64,000 bases of DNA from Anaerolineales bacterium UBA2395 (lineage in GTDB: Bacteria; Chloroflexota; Anaerolineae; Anaerolineales; Villigracilaceae). The notes under the pieces are model-generated. The model was not told where the DNA came from. It was given only the letters and a program-made list of their open reading frames with translations, and made no database searches. The stretch lies in contig DDSH01000007.1 of the NCBI GenBank assembly GCA_002343775.1, positions 26,322 to 90,321 on the forward strand, written 5' to 3'. This document shows, piece after piece, positions 41,825 through 52,000 of the stretch; position 1 is the stretch's first letter; the number at the start of each line of letters is the position of its first letter. A program made the position numbers and the translations under genes.

Positions 41825-42886
41825 ATGCACGAGATCACCGTCAACCTGCACATGCATACCCGCTACTCCGACGGCAGCGGCACCCACAAAGACATCGCCA
41901 CCGCCGCCCTCAAAACGGATGTAGATGTGGTCATCGTCACCGATCACAATATCCTTGTGCATGGGTTCGAGGGCTATTACAAGGAAAAGAATAAAAAGAT
42001 CCTCATGCTGATCGGCGAAGAAGTGCATGACCAGGCGCGCGATCCGCAAAAGAATCATCTACTGGTATTCGACGCAAACCGCGAAATGGCAACCTTTGCC
42101 GACAGCCCACAAAACCTGATCGACCAGGTGCGGGAGTCAGGCGGACTTTCCTTCCTGGCGCATCCCGACGACCCGGAGGCAAAAGCCTTCAAAGAGACCG
42201 ACATCTCGTGGGAGGATTGGAGCGTAAGGAATTACACCGGTATCGAGTTGTGGAACGCGCTCAGTGAATTGAAGACCGTCGTGCCAACCCTTTTGCACGG
42301 AGCCTTTTATGCGTTCTTTCCCGCTTTTGTCGCCAGCCAACCCATCCCGAACACCCTTGCACGATGGGATGAACTGCTCGCCAGCGGAAATAAAGTGGTC
42401 GCCATTGGCGGCTCGGATGCGCACGCACTGCACATGAATTTGGGACCGATCCACCGTGTCATCTTCCCGTATGAATTTCACTTCCGCACGGTGAACACGC
42501 ACGCGCTTCTCTCTGGACCGTTGAGCGGGGATGTGACCAGCGACAAAGCCCTCCTTTATAAAGCCCTCGCGGCAGGACATTGCTTCGTCGGCTACGACCT
42601 GCCCGCCCCCACAAACGGATTCCGGTTTTCGGCGCAGGGTCGTGAAAGCACCGCCATCATGGGTGATGAAATTCCGGCGAAGTTCGGGGTGACGCTGCAA
42701 GCCAAGGTCCCGTCTCATGCGGAAATTCGCCTGCTGAAAGATGGTCAGGTCATTCAGACATGGAACAATCAACTTTCCTGTACGCATATCACCAGTGAGC
42801 CGGGGGTGTACCGCATCGAGGCGTACCGCCATTATTTGGGCAAAAAACGCGGGTGGATCTACAGCAATCCCATCTACGTGAGATAA
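41825..42886 (+). CDS. PHP-domain metal-dependent phosphoesterase
   Basis: The start at 41825 follows GAGGAAA. The 353-residue protein has the PHP motifs VNLHMHTRYSDGSG (His-x-His plus Asp), VVIVTDHNIL, GEEVHD, FLAHPDDPEA and GGSDAHAL, which together form a trinuclear metal site. It is the TrpH/YciV-like type that hydrolyses phosphodiester or nucleotide substrates. A 100-residue C-terminal beta-rich domain follows the PHP core. The 5' leader can pair GGTGACAG with CTGTCACC (41769-41804). It is divergent from secG. Confidence 0.88.
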   Translation: MHEITVNLHMHTRYSDGSGTHKDIATAALKTDVDVVIVTDHNILVHGFEGYYKEKNKKILMLIGEEVHDQARDPQKNHLLVFDANREMATFADSPQNLIDQVRESGGLSFLAHPDDPEAKAFKETDISWEDWSVRNYTGIELWNALSELKTVVPTLLHGAFYAFFPAFVASQPIPNTLARWDELLASGNKVVAIGGSDAHALHMNLGPIHRVIFPYEFHFRTVNTHALLSGPLSGDVTSDKALLYKALAAGHCFVGYDLPAPTNGFRFSAQGRESTAIMGDEIPAKFGVTLQAKVPSHAEIRLLKDGQVIQTWNNQLSCTHITSEPGVYRIEAYRHYLGKKRGWIYSNPIYVR

Positions 42887-43010
42887 AGTTGATGGTCAGA
42901 ATCAGGTTCAAATTCCAGGAAGAGGCGGGGTTTTCATCCCCAGAAAAGGGATTTCTTGTGGTAAACTTCGTCCGCTAATCGAATAGGTACGTCCAATAAC
43001 GTGCCTTTCC

Positions 43011-43066
43011 GTTCCCGGCGAGCCTACGGCTCGAACAGGAACAAACCCATGGAAAGGAGGTTTTCC
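43011..43066 (+). promoter_or_regulatory. Candidate S6:S18 autoregulatory leader of rpsF
   Basis: The rpsF leader folds as GTTCC (43011-43015) / GGAAC (43038-43042) around an asymmetric internal loop (CGG on the 5' side, AACA on the 3' side) and a CGAGCC-TAC-GGCTCG hairpin. A CCG trinucleotide at the stem-loop border recalls the known S6:S18-binding mRNA motif. The Shine-Dalgarno GGAGG sits in a second small hairpin (GGAAA / TTTCC). Confidence 0.6.
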
Positions 43067-43068
43067 CA

Positions 43069-43353
43069 ATGCGTAATTACGAACTGATGTGCATTATCCA
43101 GCCCGACCTGGATGAGACCGCTTTTAACGGCGTGCTCGAAAAGGTAAAGGGGTGGATCAGCGAGGCAGGCGGCAGCGTGGATAAGGCTGAGGTCTGGGGT
43201 CGCCGCAGAATGGCGTACACCATCAACAAGCACCGCGAAGGTCAGTACGTTCTGATGAACGTGACCATGAGCCCCACCGCGACGACCGGACTCGAGCGCA
43301 ACCTGCGCTACCAAGAGTCGATCCTGCGTCACATGCTCTCTGTGGTTGGATAG
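43069..43353 (+). CDS. rpsF: 30S ribosomal protein S6
   Basis: The 94-residue protein starts MRNYELMCIIQPDLDE and has RRRMAYTINKHREGQYVLMN, both typical of bacterial S6, which binds S18 and the central domain of 16S rRNA. A strong AAAGGAGG site precedes the ATG by 9 bases. Order rpsF-ssb-rpsR is the classic bacterial cluster; rplI is not in it here. Confidence 0.97.
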   Translation: MRNYELMCIIQPDLDETAFNGVLEKVKGWISEAGGSVDKAEVWGRRRMAYTINKHREGQYVLMNVTMSPTATTGLERNLRYQESILRHMLSVVG

Positions 43354-43395
43354 TTTATTTTGGAGTTGCCCGGTTACTTTTACAAGGAGATTGTC

Positions 43396-43815
43396 ATGGG
43401 CAGAGGTCTTAACAAAGTACAGATCATTGGGCATCTTGGAAAAGACCCCGAGATGCGTTACACGCCTTCCGGCAAGCCTGTCACCACGTTTACGGTGGCA
43501 GTGAGCCGCACCTGGAACAGCGCAGACGGCGAACGCCACAACGAGACCGAATGGTTCAATGTGGTTGCCTGGGGTACGCTGGCTGAAATCTGCAAACAGT
43601 ACCTGGTGAAGGGGCAACAGGTCTATGTGGAAGGACGCCTGCAAACCCGTCGCTGGGACGACAAGGAAGGCGTGAAACACACCAGCGTGGAGATCGTTGC
43701 TGCAGAGATGATGATGCTCGGAGACCGGCGCGATTCCAACAATACACAGGACAGTGAAAACAACGCTTCAGGCGACCCCGTCGTTGGGGCGGCTGATGAG
43801 GAATTTCCCTTCTAG
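43396..43815 (+). CDS. ssb: Single-stranded DNA-binding protein
   Basis: The start at 43396 follows AAGGAGA; the frame extends twelve codons upstream but without support. The 139 residues comprise an OB fold (NKVQIIGHLGKDPEMRYTPSG, FTVAVSR, ETEWFNVVAWGTLAEICKQYLVKGQQVYVEGRLQ), a short disordered linker and the acidic tip DEEFPF that recruits replication and repair partners. The linker is short for the family. Confidence 0.97.
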   Translation: MGRGLNKVQIIGHLGKDPEMRYTPSGKPVTTFTVAVSRTWNSADGERHNETEWFNVVAWGTLAEICKQYLVKGQQVYVEGRLQTRRWDDKEGVKHTSVEIVAAEMMMLGDRRDSNNTQDSENNASGDPVVGAADEEFPF

Positions 43816-43833
43816 CACCTTTTGGAGTACATC

Positions 43834-44118
43834 ATGAGTGAAGAACGAAACACATCCGGCTCGGAAGGCGGAGAACGCGGCGACCGCAAGTATTTTGCCA
43901 AGCCCAAGTTCTGCCAGTTCTGCGCCGACAAAACCCTGACGATCGATTACAAGAAGATCGATCTTCTGCGCAAGTACGTCACGGAAGAGGGCAGCATCCG
44001 CCCGCGCCGCCAGACCGGCGCCTGCGCGAGGCACCAGCGCGCCGTTGCGGCTGCGGTAAAGCAGGCACGCCATGTAGCGCTTTTGCCCTTCCACGGCAGA
44101 TCTGCGGACGACCGCTAA
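43834..44118 (+). CDS. rpsR: 30S ribosomal protein S18, zinc-binding form
   Basis: The start at 43834 follows TTGGAG. The 94 residues contain FCQFCADKTLTIDYKKIDLLRKYVTEEGSIRPRRQTGACARHQR, the S18 core. The CQFC pair with CARH near the C-terminus makes a probable zinc site, the 'C+' form of this ribosomal protein. An N-terminal glycine/glutamate-rich tail of ~18 residues precedes the core. Confidence 0.96.
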   Translation: MSEERNTSGSEGGERGDRKYFAKPKFCQFCADKTLTIDYKKIDLLRKYVTEEGSIRPRRQTGACARHQRAVAAAVKQARHVALLPFHGRSADDR

Positions 44119-44138
44119 ACCTGCCAAACCGGAACCCC

Positions 44139-44176
44139 GCGGGGCATGGGAATCAACTCCATGCCCCGAATTTTTG
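44139..44176 (+). terminator. Terminator after rpsR
   Basis: GGGGCATGG / CCATGCCCC stem with an 8-9-base loop followed by GAATTTTT, 20 bases after the rpsR stop. Confidence 0.85.
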
Positions 44177-44213
44177 CCGGTATTTATAACTGCTTTTTTC
44201 AAGGAGCATGAGC

Positions 44214-45581
44214 ATGTCCAATGAATCGGGCAAAAAGCCCGTAGTGCATAAAAAACATGTTGCCCGTCTCCAGCGCGAACAACAACAGACCCGCATCATT
44301 CTTTACATCTTCTTCGCCATCCTCGGGGGCGTTGTTCTACTGCTGGTGTACGGCTGGCTGGATATCAACTACCTGCAGCTCAACCGCGCTGTGGCAAAGG
44401 TCGGCGAGAGCAAGATCCTCGTCAAGGACTTTGAACCACGCGTGCGCCTGCAACGTCAGAACCTGCTGAACCAGCACGTCCAGTACCAGCAATACGCCCA
44501 GTACTTTGGCATGGACTTCAGCACCCAATTGCAGCAGATCGAGTTCCAGCTGGCTTCCTCCGAAACGCTCGGGCAGGGTGTGCTTGACCAGATGATCGAC
44601 GAGCAGATCGTCCGGTTGGAAGCGGAGAAGCGCGGCATCACCATCAACCAAGAAGAACTGGACGAATCGATCCAATCCAGCTTCGGGTTCTTCCCGAACG
44701 GGACTCCCACTGCCACGGTCACACCGACGGAGATGGTCCTGCCGGAAAACCCGCCCGAGGTTCTGGAGTTGGTAACTGCCACGCCTCGCTTCACGGCGAC
44801 ACCGGCTGCTACAGCCACAGCCGTCAGCGAGCCGACAGCGACTCTCGAACCGACCATTACTCCGACGGCGGGTCCGACCGCTACCCCCTTCCCCACCTCC
44901 ACCCCGTTGACCGAGGATGGCTATCAAAACCTGCTGTCGGATACGGACGAGAACCTCGCTAAGTTCGGATTCTCGAAGGAATACTATCGCATCTTTTACG
45001 AGAACCAGCTGCTGCGCACGAAGGTGCGCGATGCGGTCGTGGCGAACGTAGCCAACACCGAACCGCAAGTTTGGGCGCGCCACATCCTCGTCGAGGATGA
45101 AGTGACCGCTCGCGGTCTCATCGAACAGATTCAATCTGGCATGGATTTTGCCGAACTCGCCCGTGACTTTTCCATCGATACCGGTTCGGGCGCCCAAGGC
45201 GGCGATCTGGGCTGGTTTGGCGCGGGTATGATGGTGGCTGAGTTCGAGACCGCCGCCTTCGCTCTCGAAAACCCTGGCGACATCACGACCGAACCTGTGC
45301 AGAGCGAGTTTGGCTTCCACATCATCCAGTTGATCGCCAAGCAGGAACGTCCACTCTCTGCCGAGCAGTATGAACAGGCGGTCGAGACGGCCTTCCAGGA
45401 ATGGCTCGCCGCAGCCCGTGAGGAATACGGTGTGGAAGTGTATGACATCTGGAAGCAACGCGTGCCCTCCGAACCGAACTTCATCACCGCAGCCACCGAA
45501 GCCGCTGGCGTTTCGCTGACCGCTCAAGCGGAGCAGCTCGCCACGTTTGAAGCAGGCGGCGAGGGAACGCCTGAGCCGTAA
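44214..45581 (+). CDS. Membrane-anchored SurA/PpiC-type peptidyl-prolyl isomerase
   Basis: The second of two ATGs (44214) has AAGGAG at proper spacing. The 455-residue protein has a basic cytoplasmic tail, one TM helix (~26-48, IILYIFFAILGGVVLLLVYG) and a SurA N-terminal helical domain (~60-160). A Thr/Pro-rich insert (~165-240, PTATVTPTEM) separates this from a parvulin domain (~285-380, WARHILVEDE, GMDFAELARDFSIDTGSGAQGGDLGWFG, FGFHIIQLI). It should fold exported proteins outside the membrane. The Thr/Pro insert between chaperone and parvulin domains is unusual for the family but matches other exported proteins here. Confidence 0.9.
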   Translation: MSNESGKKPVVHKKHVARLQREQQQTRIILYIFFAILGGVVLLLVYGWLDINYLQLNRAVAKVGESKILVKDFEPRVRLQRQNLLNQHVQYQQYAQYFGMDFSTQLQQIEFQLASSETLGQGVLDQMIDEQIVRLEAEKRGITINQEELDESIQSSFGFFPNGTPTATVTPTEMVLPENPPEVLELVTATPRFTATPAATATAVSEPTATLEPTITPTAGPTATPFPTSTPLTEDGYQNLLSDTDENLAKFGFSKEYYRIFYENQLLRTKVRDAVVANVANTEPQVWARHILVEDEVTARGLIEQIQSGMDFAELARDFSIDTGSGAQGGDLGWFGAGMMVAEFETAAFALENPGDITTEPVQSEFGFHIIQLIAKQERPLSAEQYEQAVETAFQEWLAAAREEYGVEVYDIWKQRVPSEPNFITAATEAAGVSLTAQAEQLATFEAGGEGTPEP

Positions 45582-45614
45582 TCTTCTGGCAAAGCAAGAC
45601 TATCTTGAAACAAG

Positions 45615-45648
45615 AACCCCGCTCCAGAAAAATCTGGGGCGGGGTTTT
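45615..45648 (+). terminator. Terminator after the foldase gene
   Basis: AACCCCGCTCCAGA / TCTGGGGCGGGGTT stem with one mismatch and a 4-base loop, then TTCT. Confidence 0.85.
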
Positions 45649-45735
45649 CTATTAATATTTGGTCATTTCCACTTGAAAAGCCGAGTTAAGCCAACAAACT
45701 CTCAGGTTAAGTCAAGAAACGCTAGCAGAGAGCAA

Positions 45736-46626
45736 TTAATAATCTTTTCGATAGACCAGAACATCCTGAATCACCTCGAAGCCAAAGGATTGATAGAGAT
45801 TGAACGCCTCATTGCGATAATTATCGGTTTCGACAAAAATATCCTTCGCCCCCATCGAGCGGAGTCGGCTCACGCCATGAGACAAGGCAACCTTCCCCAA
45901 CCCAAGTTGACGGTAATCCGCATGCACACCCAACGGCTCGACCTGCCCCGCGGACAGTTTCTCGTTGAACCAACAAATGCAAAACGCCGCCAACTCACCA
46001 CTTGGTGACTCGACCACAATATCCAATTCTGGTCTGTACAACGGACTTTGCAGCGTGCGCTCACGCCATTCAAGCGTCATATTCTTGCTCTCAAACACAG
46101 ATTGATGCAACGCCACATACTTCTCCACGTCCCCACCCAGCGGGCGGACGGTAAACCCGGCAGACGGTTCATATAGCTTCGGCTCGGGTGAAAGCTTCAT
46201 AAACACCTTCGACCATGAATCCTCGCCCACATCCGATTGGCAGGCGAAACCCATGGCTTCCAAATCTTTTTTGCGAGACTCTTGCCCCGAAAACACATTA
46301 ACAAACCAAGCCGAACGCTCATACGGCGTACCGATCACAGATTGAGCACGTTCATCCGCCCATGCAAGGATTTCCTTGAACAAGGCTGGATAGTCCACAT
46401 GGCAGGCATAATCAATCGCCCAAAACGGACTTTGCAGCACCGCCCAAGCAACCAAATTCTCCCCATCAAACCAAAAGCGGACATTTTCCTTATCGTCCAG
46501 TCCCCACGAACTCAGCCGATACGGCAGGTCAACTACATGCAGGTGATCTGTCTGGAAATGCCCAGCGAGATCGATCATCAACTGTTTATCTTGGTCAGGA
46601 AGGAAAGAGCGGTGAGTTATTGCCAT
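45736..46626 (-). CDS. Two-domain GNAT acetyltransferase
   Basis: The 296-residue protein has a degenerate N-terminal GNAT-like half (~1-145) and a complete C-terminal GNAT domain (~155-296) with VEPLGVHADYRQLGLGKVALSHGVSRLRSMGAKDIFVETDNYRNEAFNLYQSFGFE. The R-x-x-G-L-G acetyl-CoA loop is intact only in the second half. The acceptor is unknown. The ATG at 46626 is one codon after an in-frame TTG. It lies 43 bp after the HD-GYP gene and may be co-transcribed. Confidence 0.83.
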   Translation of the reverse strand: MAITHRSFLPDQDKQLMIDLAGHFQTDHLHVVDLPYRLSSWGLDDKENVRFWFDGENLVAWAVLQSPFWAIDYACHVDYPALFKEILAWADERAQSVIGTPYERSAWFVNVFSGQESRKKDLEAMGFACQSDVGEDSWSKVFMKLSPEPKLYEPSAGFTVRPLGGDVEKYVALHQSVFESKNMTLEWRERTLQSPLYRPELDIVVESPSGELAAFCICWFNEKLSAGQVEPLGVHADYRQLGLGKVALSHGVSRLRSMGAKDIFVETDNYRNEAFNLYQSFGFEVIQDVLVYRKDY

Positions 46627-46669
46627 CAAACAAACCTTGATTAAAAGAATAAGTATTGCAATTAAACTT

Positions 46670-48874
46670 TCATTGTCCCATCATAGTCAAAAAATATTCT
46701 ACCGCCTTGGGGTCAAACTGCTTGCCTGACAATGATCGAATATATTCATACACTTCTCCATCGCTCCATCCCTTTCGGTAAGGACGGTCGGAGCGAAGAG
46801 CGTCCCACACATCAATAACGGCAAAAAGGCGCGCCGCCAATGGGATTTGTTCGCCTTTTAAGCCTTTTGGGTAACCGCTCCCATCCCATTTTTCATGATG
46901 GTAATACGGAATATCCAAAGCAGGTTTCAAGTGCTCAATTGACACAAGCATTTCATAGGCATATTGTGGATGCTTGTGCATAATCACCCATTCCTCTTCT
47001 GTCAGGCTGCCTGGCTTAAGTATGATTTGATCAGGAACGCCCAACTTCCCAATATCATGCAAAAGTGCGCCGCGTCGAATGTGGATGATCTCCTCTTCGC
47101 TCAACCCAAACACCCGGGCGAGATTAACAGTCTGGTCAGCGACACGGCGCGCATGCCCCTCTGCTTCCAAATCGTGCAATTCGAGTATTTTTGCCCATCC
47201 CTCAATGGTGGCGTCATAGGCTTCTGACAGCGTCTCATGCGTGGATAACAGATCTTGATAGAGCGAGGCATTCTCAAATATCTGACTTAATGATGCGGCA
47301 AGGGCCGTTGCGAGAGTGATATCTGTATTATTAAACTCCCGCATGGCAGCAAATCCGGCGACAAGGATGATCGCTGTACGCTTCCGAATCACAATGGGAA
47401 GAAAAAGCAAACTAACAACATCCAACTCCCTGAATACGTTCAACAGATCCGCGTCGTCAAAAGAAACCACGGCATCATTAATTGCAACAACTTGTTTCTC
47501 ATCCAGCAGACCAACGACAAGAGGCGCGTCGCGCGCAATTAGTTCCCCAACGTTGAAATCAATTAAGTCAAGTCTGACATCTCCACGAAAGCCCGCCTCA
47601 ATGACGGCCCGGGTCTGTTCATCACTCAATACAGCCGCAACACTGATGGTGGATTTCAGGACAATTAACAACTCCTTACATACAATATCCAAAATCTCCC
47701 GCCGCTCAGAGATTGTAGGCATAACCACAAGAGTTCTTTTTAATAAATCGATCTCATGGTTTCGCTGCGTCACAACCTCGGCATTACGTCGGGCTTCATC
47801 CATTGCCTGTCTCGTTTCATGAAGCATCCTCAGGCCGTGTATTCGATTTAAAGTCTCTGCCTTAAAAAGAGACTCTCTTATTTCCCGATACTTCTTGAGG
47901 TGGTCAAATGCCATATTGATCTGCCCCATGTATTCGTACACAACCGCCAGACGGTCATGCAATTCATAAACAATCTGTTCAACATGATTTGCAACAGCTT
48001 TCTCTAGAGACTGGCTGTAATATGAAATTGCCCCTTCGTAATCCTTCTTTTTTTCTGCAATCTCGCCTAGGGTAAACAAACAATTAATTTCGCCATAACG
48101 ATGATTGGTTTCTACATCCAACATTAATGCTTCAACAACTAATTCCTCCGCCTCTGCCAATCTATCAAGCCCTAAAAGAACCGTACCTAGATTATTAAGA
48201 GCAATGCCCAGATCCGATTTATTTTTTTGTTTACGCAGGAAACCAACCTCTCTTAAATAAATATTCAACGCTTCAATATATTTGCCCTGGTGAAAATACG
48301 CCATTGCCAGACTATTGGGAATAGAAAATTTATAGATTTCATCCGTCCCTTTAATAGACTCAAATTCGCTATCCGCTTTCAATCCATAAATTTCCGCCTG
48401 TTCATAATCCCCAAGATGAACATACAAAAAACTCAGTCTCGCCATTGTCTCTGCAATCCCCTGCCGGTCTCCATGAATCTGGTAAATATCCAAAGCAGTC
48501 AACGCCTCTTCTAATGCGCTGGGGTAATCTCCCAAACGCCGTAAGACGGCCGAAGCATGTAAAGAAGTTTTTGCCAATCCTTTTTCATCACCAAGTCGCG
48601 CATAGAATACCCGAGATTGAGAAACAAACGCAAGGCTCTCCTGCACATTTCCAAAGTTGACGTGAAGCCATGCTTTTTGGTTGAGCGCTTGTGCAATAAA
48701 ATGATCAAGATTATGTTTTACCGCAACCTGATACATCTCCTCAGCGGCTTCAAATGCTTTGAGATAATCGATATCTGCGTATTCTTCAATAAGTTCATTC
48801 AGCAAATGCAACCGCCGCATCGGCTCAATTTGTTCTTGTAACTGGGAAAGAAGGATTTCTAATTTAGTAGGCAT
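46670..48874 (-). CDS. TPR-GAF-HD-GYP signalling protein
   Basis: The 734-residue protein combines about seven TPR-like helical repeats (~30-330), a coiled helix, a GAF-like sensor (~370-520, ERREILDIVCKELLIVLKSTISVAAVL) and an HD-GYP phosphodiesterase domain (~540-734) with EGHARRVADQT, LLHDIGKLGVPD and HHEKWDGSGYPKGLKG. HD-GYP domains hydrolyse cyclic di-GMP; TPR and GAF parts would receive protein and small-molecule signals. It has no receiver or membrane segment. The gene looks clearly richer in A+T than its neighbours, a hint of transfer. TATAAT lies about 65 bases before the ATG. Confidence 0.9.
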   Translation of the reverse strand: MPTKLEILLSQLQEQIEPMRRLHLLNELIEEYADIDYLKAFEAAEEMYQVAVKHNLDHFIAQALNQKAWLHVNFGNVQESLAFVSQSRVFYARLGDEKGLAKTSLHASAVLRRLGDYPSALEEALTALDIYQIHGDRQGIAETMARLSFLYVHLGDYEQAEIYGLKADSEFESIKGTDEIYKFSIPNSLAMAYFHQGKYIEALNIYLREVGFLRKQKNKSDLGIALNNLGTVLLGLDRLAEAEELVVEALMLDVETNHRYGEINCLFTLGEIAEKKKDYEGAISYYSQSLEKAVANHVEQIVYELHDRLAVVYEYMGQINMAFDHLKKYREIRESLFKAETLNRIHGLRMLHETRQAMDEARRNAEVVTQRNHEIDLLKRTLVVMPTISERREILDIVCKELLIVLKSTISVAAVLSDEQTRAVIEAGFRGDVRLDLIDFNVGELIARDAPLVVGLLDEKQVVAINDAVVSFDDADLLNVFRELDVVSLLFLPIVIRKRTAIILVAGFAAMREFNNTDITLATALAASLSQIFENASLYQDLLSTHETLSEAYDATIEGWAKILELHDLEAEGHARRVADQTVNLARVFGLSEEEIIHIRRGALLHDIGKLGVPDQIILKPGSLTEEEWVIMHKHPQYAYEMLVSIEHLKPALDIPYYHHEKWDGSGYPKGLKGEQIPLAARLFAVIDVWDALRSDRPYRKGWSDGEVYEYIRSLSGKQFDPKAVEYFLTMMGQ

Positions 48875-48964
48875 GAGGATTCTCAAAACACAGCGGGGAA
48901 TATGTTATTCAGAACATAAAAGGTTTCACTATTAGGTAGTACAAATTATATCGTCTACTCCAAA

Positions 48965-49001
48965 ACAAAAAAGCCCTGCCCCACAAACTGGGACAGGGCT
49001 T
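48965..49001 (-). terminator. smc terminator
   Basis: AAGCCCTGTCCC / GGGGCAGGGCTT on the minus strand (one mismatch, 7-base loop), followed by TTTTTGTTTTG. Confidence 0.9.
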
Positions 49002-49022
49002 ACCACTTTCTACTTTCCACTC
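49002..49022. repeat. Copy of the CCACTTTCTACTTTCCACT repeat
   Basis: Same wording as at 4167-4216, here as a single arm between the smc stop codon and its terminator. Confidence 0.6.
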
Positions 49023-49024
49023 CC

Positions 49025-52000
49025 CTACCCCCTCTTCAACATATCATCCGTCACCTGATCGAGCCTCAAACTGATCACCTGACTCGCCGAGTCGCGCCCC
49101 ATCGTCACGCCGTAGATCACATCTGCGGCTTGCACCGTGTTGCGGTTATGCGTAATGACAATGAACTGCGTGTCCTTGCTTAAGTCTGTCAGCAGGTCGC
49201 GGAAGCGTCCTACGTTGGCTTCGTCGAGCATCGCATCCACTTCATCCATCACGCAGACAGGGGTTGGCGACACCTTCAACAAGGCAAACACCAACGCTAT
49301 CGCGGTCAGACTGCGCTCACCGCCGGAGAGCAGTGCCAAGCCTTGCTCACGTCGCCCCGGCAGACGGGCTTCGATTTCAATACCGGTCTCGACCAAATTC
49401 TCGGGGTCGGTCAGCGCCAATCGCGCCGAACCGCCGCCGAACAGACGCACGAACGTCTCGCGGAATTGCTTGTCCACGGCGTCGAAGGTCTTCACGAATT
49501 CCTGCTTGGTCAACTCGTCGAGTTCCGCCACCACCTGCTTCAAGTCCGCTTGGGCTTTGTGCAGGTCTTCCACTTGTGTCTTCATGAACTCGTAACGTTC
49601 TTTTTCCTGCTCGTACTCCGCTTTCGCATCCGGGTTGATCGCTCCCATGCGGCGCAACTGTGCGCGGTTGTGCGTCAATTGTTCTTCCAAGTCCGGCGCG
49701 AGTTCGGTGACGATGGGCAACTGCTCCACCATGCCTTCGATGGGCAGCGGCACAGGTCCCGAAACATCGGCGGCATATTCGAACATCACCAGACCAAAAT
49801 CGTCGGTGATCTTTTGCTGTAAATTATCGAGCGCTTCCTGCTTGCGGGTTTGCTCCAACTGCACCTGCCCGAGCAGACGTTCCGCATTCGCGAACCCGCG
49901 CTGGGCGTTGTTTTCCAATTCCTGCAAACGCGCTTCTTCCTGCTCGGCGACGGCAAGTTCTTTCTCCGCCGGTTCGATCTGAATGCGCTGGTCTTCGATC
50001 TGCACATTCAACGCCGACTCACGTTCACGCAGCGCCGCCTTCTCGGCATCCAAACTGTGCAAGCCGCCATCCAACTCGGTCAGACGATTCGCCAATTCCA
50101 CACGGCGTGAATCCAAACGTGAAATATCATCGCCGCGTTCCTTCAATTTATTTTGCGCCGCGCTCAGGCTTTGTTCCGCCACCGCCGCGCGCGTCGTCCA
50201 GTAAGAGACTTGTTCCTGCAACTCACCCGCTTCGAGTTCCGCGAGTTTCGCCGCCACCACTTTCAATTCATCATGCGCCAGCGCGTTCTGTGCTTCCACA
50301 TCCACTTGCGCTTCGCCAATCTTTTGCTGGAGGGATTTCGATTCTTCGGACTCTCCCTGCAGTTGACTTAACTGACTCTTCTGCCATTCCAACTGCCGGG
50401 CATTCGCCTCAGACTCAAGACCGGCTTGTTGCTCGGTCTCTTGGGCTTCACCCAATCTGACGCGGGTTTCGCGCGCATCGGACTCCGCTTGCAACAGTTC
50501 ACGCTGCGCTTCGGCATATTCATTTGACAGACGTTCCACCAAGTCATTCGACTCGGCAAGACGGGCGACGAGTCCGCTCAAGGCGGAATCGAATTCTCGT
50601 TTCTGACGTCCCCGGCTCAAGGTCGAGGAAGAGGCGGTTTTCCCGGCAATGACCAACCCATCGCCACGGAAGACTTCTCCGCGCAGAGTCACCACGCGGG
50701 CGTGAGTCGGAAGATCCACTTGCAATCTGCGGGCGGTGGCACGGTCACGGACGATGAGAGACTGACCGAGCGTGAGTCGCACCGCACTGCGAAGTTCTTC
50801 GGGCGCGTTGACGAGTTCGGAGGCGACACCCAAAATATCATCAGAAATTTCTGAAGCAGTGAAAAGGTCGGACGTTTTATCGACGGGCAACAACGCGGCT
50901 CGTCCAGCTTCATCGGACTCGAGCAATTGCAGTGCGTTCTCAAGTTCACTTGCATCGATCAGTACCGCATCGAGCGTATCGCCAAGCGCGGCGGCAATGG
51001 CGGTTTCGAGTTCGGCAGGCACATCCAGCGCGGACGAGAGCGCACCGCGCGCACCGTTGAGGCGCGACTGACGTGCGGCGTCGAGCAGGAAGCGCGCGCC
51101 TTCGGCATACCCCGCCAGCGACTGCTCCGACTGTTCGAGCACTTCGAGCTGCGCCTTCAAACGTGAATGTTCAGATTCTTCCTTCGTGCGGCGTTCAAGC
51201 GCGGCGCGGCGTTCGCCATCGAGGCGATCCACTTCGGCGCGTTTGGCGAGGGCTTTGTCTTCGGCGCGTTGCAGCGTTTCGGTAATGCCTTCGCGAGTCT
51301 TGCGTGCGTATTCGTACTGCGCCTTTGCCTTTTCAGTTTGTGCTTCGGCATTGGCAATTGCGCTTTGAGTTTGAGCGATCTTTTGAGTCTGCGCTTCAAT
51401 GCGAGACTTAAGTTCATCGAGGCGGGCGTTGTTCTCAGCGCGCTGCTGCGTGAGTTCTTCAATGCGATTACGAATGGCTTGAATTTGCTCTTCGATGCTC
51501 GAGCGTTCCGACTGGCGCGTGGAAAGCGCGTTCTGCGCATTGCTGAATTGCGCCTTGGCTTCGTCGGTTTCGCTTTGCACGCGGGCGATGTCCGCTTCGG
51601 CAGCTTGATAACGTTCACGCGCCAAATGCAATTCGTTCATCACACTTTCCTGGTCGGAAAGGATGGATGCCTGCTGGGCAGTCAGCGAACGGCGACGTTC
51701 TTCGAGCACGGCGAGGTCACGGCTGAGAGACTCGCGCTGGGTGTGCAACTCAGCAGCTTTGCGATGCCATTCATTTAAGTGAGCACGCAAACCCGAAAGC
51801 CGCTCGCGGAAGTTGTTGTATTCGGTTTGTGCCTTCTCGTGGTTTTCACGCGCTTCAACCAAACGAGACTCTTGCATGCGCACAGACTCGCGGGCGTCGG
51901 TTAGGTCGCGTTGGGAGCGGTGCCAGTGATAACCATACCACTCGCGCAGGATGACCTTCAAATCCGCTTGGGCGCGGGCAAATTCAATGGCGCGTTTTGC

